Shown: piece by piece, positions 43,451 to 54,885 of the stretch
Layout of the letters: each line of letters starts with the position of its first letter
Position numbering within the stretch: the first letter of the stretch is position 1
Assembly: GCA_008704415.1 (NCBI GenBank)
Contig: VXIS01000214.1
Coordinates: forward strand, 20,965 to 84,964
From: Sphaerosporella brunnea
Lineage: Eukaryota > Ascomycota > Pezizomycetes > Pezizales > Pyronemataceae
Reading direction: 5' to 3'
Length of the DNA stretch: 64,000 nt
Made by a program: the position numbers and the translations under genes
Notes under the pieces: generated by a model
The model's input: only the letters and a program-made list of their open reading frames with translations
What the model was told of the DNA's origin: nothing
Databases searched by the model: none

Positions 43451-45837
43451 GAATTGAGTGACGCTTGAAATGAAACTTGGTTGCTATGTCGATCTGCCCA
43501 ATATAAACTGTCTTGATCCCTCCACCGAATAAAGACATAATAGTGCAGTTCTCGCCTTTGCCCACCAGCAAGTCTCATTGGTCTGAGCAATAATATTATA
43601 CGTTGTGTCCTAGAGGGCTGGCGTTTGGATTATGCCCATTTAGAGAAAGAGATAAACCATCGAACAGCCGCTTGGGATAGGCTGCCATTTGAGATTTTTC
43701 AGCTTTGCATACCAGAGGCGGGGTGTCATAGTTGCAGCCAGAAATGGGAAGCGGAAACAATAATGTCTCCTTAATGTTAAACCAGGAGCGGTAATTGATT
43801 ATTGGTGCGCACCTGGTTGAAAATATCGAAGAGACCATCCGTGGAGGACTACCTCCTGCGATCAGTGTAGATATCGGCCCCTCCACTTCTGATCTGTTTC
43901 AACAATTCAATGTGCCAATATAGCGTAATCACTCTCTTTATCGACTCCACATGGGGTGAGAAAGGCATGAGCCCTTCGTAAGATAAGTCGATGGCTGGTC
44001 ACTGGTATTCAGACTGGACGGAAGATACGGTTGGCCTGCATATTTCCAATCGCTGAAACATTGTAGCAGGAGTCATGCGGAAATCGTAAACCTCCAAGCA
44101 ACCAAGCAAAAGCTCGGAGTTGTCCAAATCAAAAAAATGTTTAGGTCCCACAAATATCATTAGAGAGGTCTGGATGAGCACAGCAGACTGAAATAGATCA
44201 GGCCACGACAGATATCCACGGCGTCGACGTCCTTCTGAATATTTTGTCCACTCGGGTACCCGGCGTGTCGGACCGGGCTTGTGCATTACGCTGCTATAGA
44301 ATCACATCGAGGCAAGAAGAATTTGGAACCGAGGGATCGAGAGGATCTTCGATGCAATCAAAAGCGGCCCAGCATGAACGACACGGTCTCTGTGTCCAGT
44401 CGTGATGCCGTGACCTGTGGACTCTTAACCCAACATCAATGGAACGCTTGCTGTGGGTTTATTGTCGGCGTAAAGAAGGGTCAAAATCGTGAAGGGAGCA
44501 GAATCCTGAGCCAACAAGACAATCCGGGTTCCCATGCTGGTATAGAGCCGCTCAAAATGTCAGTTCCATGCGTTGTGAAGCTGCCTCGTTATCCGTCAAC
44601 AAAATCCACATCCAGATCAGCTTCCCGCGGTCATTGCCATCGCATTCCCTTCATTGCCAGACTCATCCATGTCCATCTGGTCCTCATATAAATCGTGATC
44701 CACATCCCCATCCCCATCCCGCCGTCATCGCAATGCACTTCCCCTTCCCGCGCTCATTGCCATCGTCATCCACATCGCCTCACCGGCGTCATACCGTTCC
44801 CATCCACACCGCCTCGCTGCCCTGATCGCCATCCATCCCACCGCCATCCACATCCCGTACACACGCAATCCTGATCGACGTCCCGTCGTCAGCAAAATTC
44901 TCATCGACGTCTCGTTCTCGAAGGTATCACCATCGTTATCCATATCAATCCCGTGCTCAACTTAATCCTCACCCACGTCCCCTTCCTGCCATCAGCACCA
45001 TCCTTCCGCATCGGTGCGTCGGCCAAATCCCCACCCCACCCCACCCCTGTACCGCGGACATTGCGATCCTGATACAGATACCTTTCCTGCCGTAAATGCC
45101 ATCTTCGTCCACATCCCTCTTGCGCATATCCATGTCCCTGCGTCATCCGAACCCTATCATGAACAGCTGAGCGGAACATGGAGTAAGGCCACTGCTTGCA
45201 GTTCGTATCCGATGCAGGCCCGGCCGCGGTGAATAGTGGACACCCAGCACGCAAAAGCTGCCAGACCTGTGGCTTGTCAAATAGCATTGGGATTAGATAA
45301 TCCGACAGCCGGGGGATTGTTTCTCGCCAATCTTTGTACACAGGCACTAGGCGAGCCGAACCTAGCCGCTCCCAAAACCTTTGCAAGAAGTCAAAGTGGA
45401 GTAACGTGTTATGATTTTTCCCAGCGCAGCTAATAGCATTCCAATGCAAGTACAGACGAGCGCTTCGTCGCATCGCGGCCTAATTATCTACTCTTGTGCT
45501 GTTGCTTTGAAATATTAGTGCGTGTATAATCATGTTTATTAACTCGCATGCAACCGTTGTACATCGAGACTCCGTCCACCTCAAAACATCCATGTCCTAG
45601 CAGCTGCCAGCGCATGCGGCCACCCCATATCCAGAAGAAGGATCGATAGAAATAAGGTAGATTGGTGAAATACCGGGAGCAGGTAGGTTTGAGAATCCAG
45701 GGCTCTACGCCCGGGCCAAGTTGTGAGTCGAGGAAACCTGAGCAGTATATATCTACTGTGCCAGTGGCTTGAAGACTATGCCCGAGTGTGGTGGCAGTGA
45801 AAAACCACGGCCGTGAGGTACTTTTTACTATATAGTC
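43451..45837. other. 2.4 kb gene-poor stretch with CATCC-rich simple sequence
   Basis: From about 44600 to 45020 the plus strand is an irregular array of CCATC, CACATCCC and GTCATCGC-like words, a degenerate minisatellite. Elsewhere only short frames are seen; a forward frame at 44281-44691 has no domain. Confidence 0.4.
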
Positions 45838-46140
45838 GACAGCCAGCCAGCTGGACCTTTCAAGAAGCCCTGCAGCCTACATCAAGCCGCGGCGGCTGGC
45901 CGGCTATTGACGACACTGTTTTCGACCCTCAACTGGACAAGCACGCCTTGCTCAATAATCACCCGAACCATGCAGTTCCGGCGCGCAACAGATTGACCGG
46001 GGCCTAGACCCAATTGATAATGCTCGGACTTGATCATGCCTGGTGAATGGGACTATGGTGCCATAATAAACTGGTTAAACGAGAACCTTGACCATAGTTG
46101 AACACAGATGAACTTTTGTAGTAGGACGGAGGGCTTAGAT
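45838..46140 (+). repeat. Dispersed repeat, copy 2
   Basis: Matches 39655-40010. It starts near a block with inverted ends (GTCGACAGCCAGCC and, reversed, CAGTGTCGTCAATAGCC), which looks like a decayed hAT-type MITE of about 100 bp. Confidence 0.6.
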
Positions 46141-46849
46141 TCAGACTCTAAGCATTACCCATTGCTGCGCACACGGTGGCTGCAACAAGTCCCGCCTGCT
46201 TTCCCTTAACAACATCACATTACCTGACGTAAAATCATGATCGGCAGCCATGAAGTAGACCATCTCTTCCTTCACAGCTTGCTCCCGATGCTAAGGGCTT
46301 CATGGTATCAGTTTCGACGAGCGGCGGGGATGCCTACATCTTCACGTCCGCGAGCGCACTACCCCTCGAGACCACATGCCTGGGCTTGAATTGGTTCTCT
46401 TCGAACTGTATGGAAAGGGATGATGGTGTTTAGCGATGTTTCATTAATCATCGTGGAGCACTCTGCCGCCATGGTTGTGGTTTTCTCCAACTCCGTTTTT
46501 CCGCGATTACGAAACTTTGCAGTGTACCCAACAGCGGGTTTTTGAATGCGTCATGCCGCGCCCAATGCCCGGAGCCGCACCGCGGCCGCACCGCTGCCTG
46601 CTTACCAACAGAATAAGCGAAGCGAAACCCGCGAGTGCTTATTTGAGCCGCCAACCGGGGACTGAGCCGCACGACGTTCGAGTTGACATTTCTAGCCAAC
46701 AAATGCGCAAAATGGGTCACTCGCCGTCCGCACCTATGACTGCTTGTACCTGAATCAGAGCGCGCAGATGGGCACTGGGAGCGTCGAAATTTCACGAAGT
46801 CACAAGACGGATCTGTTACACGTTCCCTAGGGTACAATATTTTGGTGTG
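46141..46849. other. No gene recognised
   Basis: A reverse frame at 46448-46870 is open for 140 codons without recognisable motifs and runs into the repeat element. Confidence 0.3.
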
Positions 46850-46883
46850 GTGTGGTTTAAAAGTCACCACAAAAGCGTGTTTC

Positions 46884-46932
46884 GTAGTTTAAATGTCACA
46901 CCGCGGTGTCAAAGTCGTGACATTTAAACTAC
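46884..46932. repeat. Hairpin-forming 16-bp inverted repeat
   Basis: GTAGTTTAAATGTCAC and its exact reverse complement are separated by 17 bp that include ACCGCGGT. The arms carry the same GTAGTTTAAA word used in the array at 47905-48200. Confidence 0.85.
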
Positions 46933-47814
46933 AAAACCTCTTATCGTCGTGGCATAGAAAACGTGTCGTGCCAAATACACCACCCGGGGTGTCAAAGCCA
47001 CCATGAAAGGAAGCATCAGGACCAAGTCGTGCCATTTAAACTACAAACCCTCTTATCGTCGTGGCATAGAAAACGTGTCGTGCCAAATACACCACGCAGT
47101 TCGTGCTTGCAACGCCACGATAAACGGCACACCGAGTCAAGTGAAGCAGACACATCAAGAACGAATTCGCCACGACGAACGACACCACATTTGGAGGAAA
47201 GCTAAGCCCATTTGAGGGGACGGGAGGTTCCGCGGTTGTCCCATCTTTAAATTTCCGGCCTTCCGCTTCTCCACCCTTTCCCTCCCTCAACCTTCATCAC
47301 CAACCTTCCTTCATCACCAACCATCCCTCAACACCAACAAGCCCCCATCAGCCATCACCCCGCTCGTTCCGTGCTCCACCCTTTGCCTGCCTGCGTGTGC
47401 CTGTTGCATTGACTTACTTTTGGCTGCACGTTTCTGTGCTCATCCAGGTGAGTTTCCACGCGCAGCAGAACAGTCAATTCCGCTGACATCGTGCTGCTTC
47501 TAGAGCTCGCTGGAGTTAACAGGCAGCGGAACGCGGCTGATCCCGCTACCCCATTCCCGCTGCTGCCCCCGTCAGTTTCCACTCATGCTTTTGCTGACCT
47601 TAGCTAACTTTTCCCAGACCCAGGACTTCTACCAACGCAGCAAAGCTTCCCCGATTGTCTCCTTACAAGCAAGTCCGGCTTTGTTGTAAAGCGTGGTGGT
47701 ATTTGTGGTGGTTTGTGATGGAGACGTTGGGTGCACGGACTGTGGCGGCAGTCGTCGTGTTGAATGTAGTGGGGCTTGTGTTTATCCTGTAGATCGGCTA
47801 TATTGAAGAATTAA

Positions 47815-47885
47815 CTGGCATTTATTGTGGCAATTATTGTGGCATCCATCGTGGCAAGCATCGTGGCATTTATCGTGGCATTTTT
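47815..47885 (+). repeat. Short array of TGGCATTTATCG words
   Basis: About six copies of a 12-bp unit with GTGGCA(T/A) at its core, such as TGGCATTTATTG and TGGCATTTATCG. The CGTGGCAT word also occurs in the direct repeat at 46955 and 47062. Confidence 0.75.
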
Positions 47886-47904
47886 GCACGAACATGTGGT
47901 GTAA

Positions 47905-48200
47905 AGGCCACGAACTCGTAGTTTAAAGGCCACGAACTGGTGGTTTAAAAGACACGAACTCGTAGTTTAAAGGCCACGAACTGGTGGTTTAAAAGACACG
48001 AACTCGTAGTTTAAAGGCCACGAACTGGTGGTTTAAAAGACACGAACTCGTAGTTTAAAGGCCACGAACTGGTGGTTTAAAAGACACGAACTCGTGGTTT
48101 GAAAGACACGAACTCGTCGTTTGAAAGACACGAACGGCGTAGTATGAACGACACGAACTTGTAGTTTGAAAGACACGAATTTGCAGTATAAAGGACACGA
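47905..48200 (+). repeat. 22-bp tandem array, higher-order 44-bp unit
   Basis: Alternating 22-bp monomers CACGAACTCGTAGTTTAAAG and CACGAACTGGTGGTTTAAAA (each plus two bases) form a 44-bp higher-order unit repeated about four times. They then degrade into TTTGAAAGACACGAACT copies. About 13 monomers in all. Confidence 0.85.
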
Positions 48201-48559
48201 ACGCGCCATATAGCGCTTTAGTGAGTGGATGTCACTTTAGTGACACCACAGACGGCACCACAGACGGCACCATATACGTCCTGCTGTTTATACTACAAAT
48301 TATTGAACCCGAGGGCGTTCAAAGTGTCAGCGTTTCTGTCTACTCTGGCTTGTTTATGGGCCTCTCTGCATTTCAAGGCACAGTGACCAAGACCTTTGCA
48401 GGTGGAGCCCTTGTTAGGAACGGTCGAGTGTGGATACAATCCCCTGAGCCACACGAGTCACTCGGCGCTGCTGTGGCGAATATCACCTTTCCTCAACCTC
48501 TTCTTCTAGCCGACGCAGCATCTGGAATATCTTACAAATACAAACCAACTGACGCTCGA

Positions 48560-48996
48560 GAAAGAATTATGCAGCAATATAACAATTGTTTATGCACAAG
48601 CGCCTTCTCGCGGCTGATTACCGTGGCCCCGATGTTGGCACCGCGGGCGATGAGCAACCGAATTAGCTCGGTGCTGCCACTATGCGCCCAAAGTGTAATT
48701 GAGTGCATAGATCCTCTTGGTCGCCTGGAGGTGGATAAGAGGACATGGTGCAGTCGACCGGGAGACCCTCCTCCACCAGATAAGTCAGAAAACTGACGTG
48801 GTCATCGTGCTGCGTAACGTGCCACAGGCACGATTGGGGGGGCATCCCTGATCCGCTTGTAAAGCATAAGGGTGAATAGAGAGTAAAAACGGCGGCACGA
48901 CAGGGCGAGACTCGACAGGTCGCGCAACTCAAGGCGTTCGCCTATCTCGAGAAACAGTTCAGTCGGCAAAGGGGGGTATGCGGCGGTCGATGACAT
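48560..48996 (-). pseudogene. Broken F-box/ankyrin-repeat protein gene
   Basis: A reverse start at 48996 gives MSSTAAYPPLPTELFLEIGE, then LRDLSSLALSCRRFYSLF, a well-formed fungal F-box. After APPIVPVARYAA the frame is lost to a TGA. One frame over, DDHVSFLTYLVEEGLPVDC continues as an ankyrin-type helix, and a second shift near 48665 leads to AHSGSTELIRLLIARGANI, a canonical ankyrin repeat. So there are two frameshifts. F-box plus ankyrin is a common fungal combination, presumably with substrates bound by the ankyrins. A CCAC-rich leader precedes the start. Confidence 0.7.
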
Positions 48997-49639
48997 GGTC
49001 AATAGTGGTGGATGGTGGTTTCGGTGGTGGATGGAGTTTGTGGTGATGGATGGATGTTTTGGAGACCGTGACCGGTCGGTCGAAAATATATAGTCGGTCT
49101 ATAGGGTACAAATGTTGCAGATTCGAGGTGCACCCTGAAGGTGAACCCGATTGATATTTGGACATTATCCTGGGACCAAGTGGTAAACTAAACCGGTATG
49201 GCTTTTGAAAGTACGAGCCGGCGAAACACATCGTTCGGCTCTGCCAGCCGAGGAGAGTATCTGAACCAACAGTGCTAGCCCAGATCCCACAAACATATCA
49301 CAATACGATGCATTACCATGCCCACGCAGAAACTTCTGTACGGCGTTCCCACCGAACTGGTGATGGATACGAGCCGAGGCAGATGGAACTAGAAATTCCA
49401 GCTGCCAACAGGAGCCGACCCGATCGTTCGTCCTATCATCACCGTGCTGCCTTCAGCTCCTTGTGGAGGATCGTTCGTTGTCGCATAGGATTTTATCGAG
49501 ATCGACGTTGGCGTCTATTGGTGAGGAAGCATCTTTGGCGCTTTCCAAGTTGAATTTTGGATGATAGAGTGTATATACGCAGTTTGGCCTAGACCTAAGA
49601 ACCTCCGTACTTTGCCCAGGTCTGTCATTTTCTATCGTT

Positions 49640-50407
49640 CGTTTAGTTGGCCTTTTGCTTCGTCTCCTTCACTCTTTTGGACGTGAGCGGTGAGGATGTC
49701 ATCGACATAGAGTAGCAGAGGAGCCTCATCCTTGATGTAGAGGTTTGAAGCTGCGGTGGATTGAATGAAGTCGAGAGACACCAGAAACTGGTTGATGCTA
49801 TCATTCAAGAGCTTTGGGGCTTGCTTCAGGCCGTAGAGAGCCTTCCTCAGTTGTACAATTGAGCCTGATAGCGACAAATTAACTTCTTCTATGCCTTTGG
49901 GTAAAGTCATGTAGACCTTTTCGTTGTCGATTGCTGGGTTGAAAAAACGCCAATTTGATGTCCATATGATCGGTTCACGATTCTTTCTGAGCACTTGTAG
50001 TCCGCAACATGCGAGGAGTTGAAAGTTTTGAAACGCGGTCATAGGTTTCATTCAAGTCAATGCCCTTGACTTGTTCGTTTCCCTTGATCACTAATCTGGG
50101 CTTGAATTTGGTAGTGACGTCTGGATTCAATTTCGTACGGAAAACCATTTGCCGCCAATCGCGTTTGCATTCGAAGACTGGTTGCTTTCGGGTCCGTCAA
50201 ACTTAAAGGTGAGGTTTTCCAGTAGCGACTTCCATTCCTCTTCCATAGCATCAATTTAAGAGTATTTGTAAGAGCTGGCCATAGCTTCTTTGAGTGAGGT
50301 AGGGTCTGGTTCATAGAGAAGGGAGATCGAATCGGTATAGTCATTACCCCCGCAATTTGCCTTCTTGACGATTGGCCGCTCGTCGTGCCACATCGCGTTT
50401 GCACCAT
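49640..50407 (-). pseudogene. Ty1/copia reverse transcriptase relic
   Basis: Reverse-strand fragments in successive frames match the conserved copia RT order. AIGGKWFSVRN corresponds to the usual GCKWVFK motif. PRLVIKGNEQVKGID stands for the ARLVAKGF.Q..GID block, then VYMTLPKGIEE, KALYGLKQAP and finally LLLYVDDI with the catalytic YVDD. At least three frame changes are needed to join them. Integrase and RNase H are not found and no LTRs of its own are seen nearby. The five solo LTRs in this window may or may not be from the same element. Confidence 0.8.
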
Positions 50408-50674
50408 GATGGTGGGTTCAGATGCGAAGGGTAATGGGAATGAAAATCCTAGCGGGTGTTGTAGAATATCAACTGTTGAATTTACGAGAGAGCGAGAGAG
50501 GTTTTTAATGTATTTTTACGCCTTGTATATAGCTAGGTAAAATCACTGCGGCGACCCCACGCGCAAACTAGCTTCACTGGCCGTCAATCTCTGCGGCGAT
50601 TGAACAACATAGACAAACAATCAAAATTGACTACCCCATGTAGGAACTTCGAGCAACCCTCTTTCCACCCCATA

Positions 50675-52034
50675 CTACCTACTGTGAGATTCGATTGCGG
50701 TCCTCTTCATGGCCAGACTTTCATCGGCGCAGAGCTGTATTCCAACCCGGTAACGCAAAGCAGCCAGAACGTGCTGCGAGTCTTTTGGGCCATATACGTT
50801 TGAGCAGAACAGTTTCTCGGCGACCATGCTTCTCACCACGTCTGCTGTCGCCTGAGCGAACCCAAGCCACAGAGGCCTACCGCAGGTCACTAAATGGGAA
50901 ATCCCGCCAAAGCTGTCGAAGGGAACTGCCAGCCGGGATGCTTTGTCATCGATCCGGAGGCGCGCTGATTCCACATCCAGGAGGAAAGAGTAAAAAGGCT
51001 CGACCAGCCTCAGCGCACCTCGTACGATTTTGTCGGAGGGGTCCTCGGTCGCCGCGGGGGCAAGGAACTCGATAGAGGGCTGCGTGGATAGACCGAAAGT
51101 CCACACTGGCATGTCAATTAGCGTTCGCATCACCTGCCGCAAGGCCCGGACGCGACCTGCGTTGCTGCTATCGACAAAAGTTCCTAACTCATCGAAGGCG
51201 AAAAAAAAAGCTGCACCTTCCTCCTTCGGTCGCTGAGTTTTGAGAGCTTCGAGAGCTTCAACGAGTTCGCTTAAGGGTGTTATCAGAATGGCTCGGAAGA
51301 CTTTATGCCACCTCATAGCGTCCATGCGCTCACTCGGCGTATCCGTGTTCTAATTAACAGTTGGTTGATAGCTTTCAGACACAATGAATAATCGGGTGTC
51401 AACTTTGAAATCGAATGCCTTCCACCGGGCGTCGTTAAGTGTGTCGAATGCTTTGCATGCAAAGTCTTTGCTCTCGCTGCAGAATTGCTTGCGGAATTCA
51501 GAGCGGAGCGTCGCGAAGCCCTCCGCGGTGGCGGCATGGAAACATCGGCGGGACTGAGCGACGGGGCCATTTGGTTTCTGAACCAGGCGGCGAACGATTG
51601 CTCTGGATGTGACCTGGTCCCCTGGAAGTCCTTCAGGGAGCGTTTCACTGCAGTCCAGTGAGTCGCATCACAGCAAAAGTATGCTCCCAGCTGCACTCAC
51701 CACCATCAACAGCACCGGCTAGCAGTGCAACAAACATTGCGTGGGTGTCACCCTCTGAGCTCATCGATAGCAGCAGCTCTGTGATCTCAACGTCGCCCCA
51801 CGGATATGCGGCCTGGGTGCCACGTCGAAAAGTGAACACTACTTCGGGGGTGTACAGCGCATACTCGTCGATGAGACGTGATTTTCCCATCCCGGAATTG
51901 TGCACGATGTGCATAAACCTGGCATAGTCGCGGTCCGGTTTGATCTTGCTTGCAGCATCTGGTAGTCGTTGATCATCCTGTCCAAAGAGGAACATCCAGT
52001 CACGCAAGGGCTGGCACTGCCGACTCTGGACCAT
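50675..52034 (-). pseudogene. Crinkler/RHS-type P-loop NTPase gene, damaged
   Basis: A reverse start at 52034 (MVQSRQCQPLRDW) leads to HNSGMGKSRLIDEYA, a Walker A motif in the G-x-GKSRL-x-(D/E) form typical of fungal Crinkler/RHS-type NTPases, then VVFTFRRGTQAAYPWGDVE. A clean 53-nt intron (51648-51700, GTGAGT..CTGCAG) joins it to VKRSLKDFQGTRSHPE. A one-base shift near 51538 is required to continue as FATLRSEFRKQF and DARWKAFDFKVD. An in-frame TAG at about 51351 (or an intron ending TTAATTAG) precedes AMRWHKVF, FFFAFDELGTFV (Walker B-like) and GLSTQPSIEFLAP. The end is abrupt. This ATPase core is known from large transposon-derived effector-like proteins; biochemical function is inferred only. 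Confidence 0.65.
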
Positions 52035-52064
52035 GGGCGCAATTTGCTCAGGCGGATTGGCAAG

Positions 52065-52720
52065 TCATGATTCGTTGAGACTAAACCTAACCCGCCCAGG
52101 AGCACGGTATGTGTGTTCCTCCACTGGGTTCGTTTTTTGCCGTCTGCGTACTGGCGGTTCACCTTCTTCGTCCTCGACTTCCCATACGCTATCGTTGTCT
52201 GACTCGATTTCTTGCAAGCTCGCGACTGGAGCGTTTCTCGGGCACTTCAAAGCAACGGTCGGACCGGTGCGTTTCACAGCTCTTAATCCAATCAGCATCA
52301 CACACATCCGGATCTGCATTGTTGTCAAGCAGAACCCCGTCAACAAGATCACCAATTGCGCCTGAAGGATATTTGTGGACCATACTGGATATCCGCTACG
52401 ATGCGCTGGAACATGTTGTGTGCCAGACGTAATGCGTGAATGGCACAGGTCTCGACCACACGTATAGACATAGCTGCCTGGGACGAAGCTTGCGATGCCT
52501 GCATGGTGGATGCAGCGACAGAAATGTCGTGCAATGAAATTTGCAGAGACGCTATCGTGCACATCCAAGTGCCCTCTCGAGTGCTGTGAGAGGGAGGGGT
52601 CAGCATTTAGCTGTTGCCGACAGCCTGGAACGGTTATCATTGCGGCGGAAGCGTCTGTGCTGGCATTTGAACATGTACTGATGCGTGGCCACGTCGACGC
52701 GGCCTTCTGAATACCCACCC
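52065..52720 (-). pseudogene. Probable N-terminal remnant of the NTPase gene
   Basis: Reverse frames upstream of the NTPase show patches of coding-like sequence: SLQISLHDISVAASTMQAS and RLAHNMFQRIVADIQY, then VDGVLLDNNADPDVCDADW. An acidic linker (SVWEVEDEEGEPPVRRRQKT) follows in another frame and ends in a stop at 52065. Their order suits an N-terminal helical region and linker leading into the ATPase. They lie in three frames, so introns or frameshifts separate them. The association with the NTPase is inference from adjacency. Confidence 0.35.
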
Positions 52721-54003
52721 AGCAGTCGGGTTGAATAAAAGGGGTGGCGACCTATTTGCCAAGATGGCAATAACCGCAGCCACCTTGGCTGTTAATTTCG
52801 GGCACTGCTATACCTGGCTGCCTCGCTGCCAAGGAGACCAGTCTTTGCTTCACTGGATAGCACTCTGTACCAATTGACGCCTTGGGTGTATAAACGCCAA
52901 TATTCGCTGCAAACAAAGGGACACCGGCCTGATCACAAGCGACCAAGCTGGCCTTGCAGCTTGGGCGTTTTCCTCGATGTGTCTGGAGTCGCCTATTCGC
53001 GGGGTCGTATCAAAAGACCGGTAGTTGTCACTATTTCCAAAATACGTTTCAGGTCGCGCAACTGCGGCATTACATGGCAAGAAGAGGGTATCTCAGTGGA
53101 AGGTTGAATATGAGGTTCATTACCTCGCTTTGGGTTTTGTTATGTCGTTAATTACGGCTCCAGCAGGAGGCGCGGTCGAAGCGGGTCACCGCAGTTGTGA
53201 CTTGAGATGATATCAAGAAGGTGGTGGAAAGGATCTCTGGTCATGTTGAACGTTGCAAGCGGACAATCAACTGGAGTACACACCGCCCCCACCTGGGGGC
53301 CAATATACCATCGTCATCAGCGGGACAAAAGATGATAAAAACACTCCACAGCACACAATACAATCCCGTGATCGACCCGTGCCTCCGAGCCTACCCTCCG
53401 GCGAGTGCCCATCATTATCTGTATCGTTGTATTCTGTGGGGTTTTCACTTTGAACCATGCCGCGCCAACCGGACGGCACTGTAGCTCTCGGGCTCCATCT
53501 TCGCCGAAGCCCGGGCCTGTGCGCGTCTGTGTCATTGCAAGCCATGCATTGCCACTTCGTAGATTCCGAGCAGGGTGCATGTGGTAACCCCTGGCTGTGT
53601 TGTTCAATTCTTTCGTTCTGTTTCCATGTGGCTCTGTATCGGTTACGCCACGCGCTTAGAAATCACTTATGCGCGCAATTATCGTGGTTGTTTAAAGTCT
53701 TTAAACTTCCCTCTTTCATCCCAAATATACCTAGGTACCTTGTTCTTGACTTGAAGCTTGTGGGGGGTCACCCGGCTTTCCTATCTTGTCCTGGACCTAG
53801 GGTTAGGGCCTGATTCTGTCCTCGCTTCCCCGAGTAGGTTGGACCCCGCCTACGCTGTTCCATTCATGCACTTCGGTCACAACCCACACAAGCCAACCGT
53901 TAGCAGCCCAAGGCGTACCGGCGATAATTTAAAGCGTCACAAGCAGGCTGCTCCATCCCTCGGGCTTTCAACGACATCACCCCCACCATTTTCCGCACGC
54001 AAC
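52721..54003. other. No gene recognised; likely promoter of the 54 kb gene at its end
   Basis: Frames are short and overlapping. The last ~70 bp before 54004 are C-rich (ACATCACCCCCACCATTTTC), like other fungal leaders in this window. Confidence 0.35.
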
Positions 54004-54885
54004 ATGGCTCACTCCTGTCCCATCCTGACCTTACCCAACGAGCTCCATCTGGAGATTGCAGATTGGGTGAAGAATGATTTCATCTTTCGCCGCAAAGACC
54101 ATGTCGCCCTCATCCTCGCATTGTTGGGCCGCTCTCGACGAGCACATGAAATTGCTCTTGTCTATCTTTCGCAGCTCGCACCCGGGCATATCAAATTCCT
54201 CATCTCCGCTACCCTGGATCTCGACGATTTTGCGGCGGTCCTGAGTATCCTACACGGCATCTACGGTCGTGCATTCGGAGGTCTAGCGGAACACGCAGAC
54301 ATGAACAACCACCTGATTGAGTATGCACTATATCTAGCATCGTATCAACCCAACGAACCGCAGTTTCGGACGCTGTTGCGCTTTGTCACAGACGAAGGGT
54401 TATATGAGCGATTGTTGCTCCGCATCTGCGGCTACCATAGCTCCTCCGCAATGGACGCAGTCCTCGAGGTTGTTGACCGCCAGCATCTGCTGCAGTGCCT
54501 GCAAGGTTCTATCCTCTGGCGGTGCATAGAGAACTTCACCTTGATGATCAAGTGGGAGGACAAGGTCGTAGGAGATTGCTTTGATCGGATAGAGCTGTTG
54601 GTCGACGCCTTTGCCTGTGAGCCTGAGTGGGCGACTATCACTGCGTGTCCGTACAACTTCCTCGCAATTTGGCCGAATGATTCCCGATCGCAAGGCTACT
54701 TGCGCCGTTGTGTACGGATGCTTCTCAGGATCCCCTGTGTGGTGCGCGGAATTTCGAACGGCACTATCTTCGATGACGACTTCTGGAAGCAAGTACCGGG
54801 ACCTATCATCGAGGAGATGAAGGACCGAGTGGATCTGCCGGCTGAAGTTGCTGCCGGGGCAAAGGTCAAGGATGTGGCGGAATAA
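54004..54885 (+). CDS. F-box-like protein, intact (293 residues)
   Basis: The start at 54004 is chosen because MAHSCPILTLPNELHLEIAD places the F-box-like motif at the N-terminus, as usual in fungi; an upstream in-frame extension to 53758 is low-complexity leader. The next segment (HVALILALLGRSRRAHEIALVYL) completes the helical pattern. The rest is a continuous helical repeat-like chain of short Leu-rich helices (FAAVLSILHGIYG, RTLLRFVTDEGLYERLLLRI, YLRRCVRMLLRIP), with no recognised substrate domain. It is a single exon with no internal stops and ends at 54885. It is the best-preserved F-box-like gene here; expected role is substrate recruitment to an SCF ubiquitin ligase. Confidence 0.75.
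   Translation: MAHSCPILTLPNELHLEIADWVKNDFIFRRKDHVALILALLGRSRRAHEIALVYLSQLAPGHIKFLISATLDLDDFAAVLSILHGIYGRAFGGLAEHADMNNHLIEYALYLASYQPNEPQFRTLLRFVTDEGLYERLLLRICGYHSSSAMDAVLEVVDRQHLLQCLQGSILWRCIENFTLMIKWEDKVVGDCFDRIELLVDAFACEPEWATITACPYNFLAIWPNDSRSQGYLRRCVRMLLRIPCVVRGISNGTIFDDDFWKQVPGPIIEEMKDRVDLPAEVAAGAKVKDVAE

Larger units (their letters stand above)
46850..48205. repeat. Unclassified composite repeat built on GTTTAAA words
   Basis: The left part (46850-47110) has TGGTTTAAAAGTCAC, a 16-bp perfect inverted repeat (46884-46899 with 46917-46932) around a CCGCGG palindrome, and a 66-bp direct repeat (about 46920-46985 and 47031-47097). The middle (47210-47810) is CT-rich, promoter-like sequence with a possible short intron after CATCCAG (GTGAGT). 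The right part holds two short tandem arrays using the same words (GTGGCAT and GTTTAAA). No protein is evident. It does not match any transposon structure I know and may be a satellite-like or non-autonomous element. Confidence 0.6.

Noticed and set aside
46850..48205. CRISPR array reading of the 22-bp repeats
   Set aside because: Repeats are contiguous without unique spacers, and the context is eukaryotic.
53758..54003. N-terminal extension of the F-box-like protein
   Set aside because: Low-complexity leader; the ATG at 54004 sits directly before the F-box motif as in relatives.
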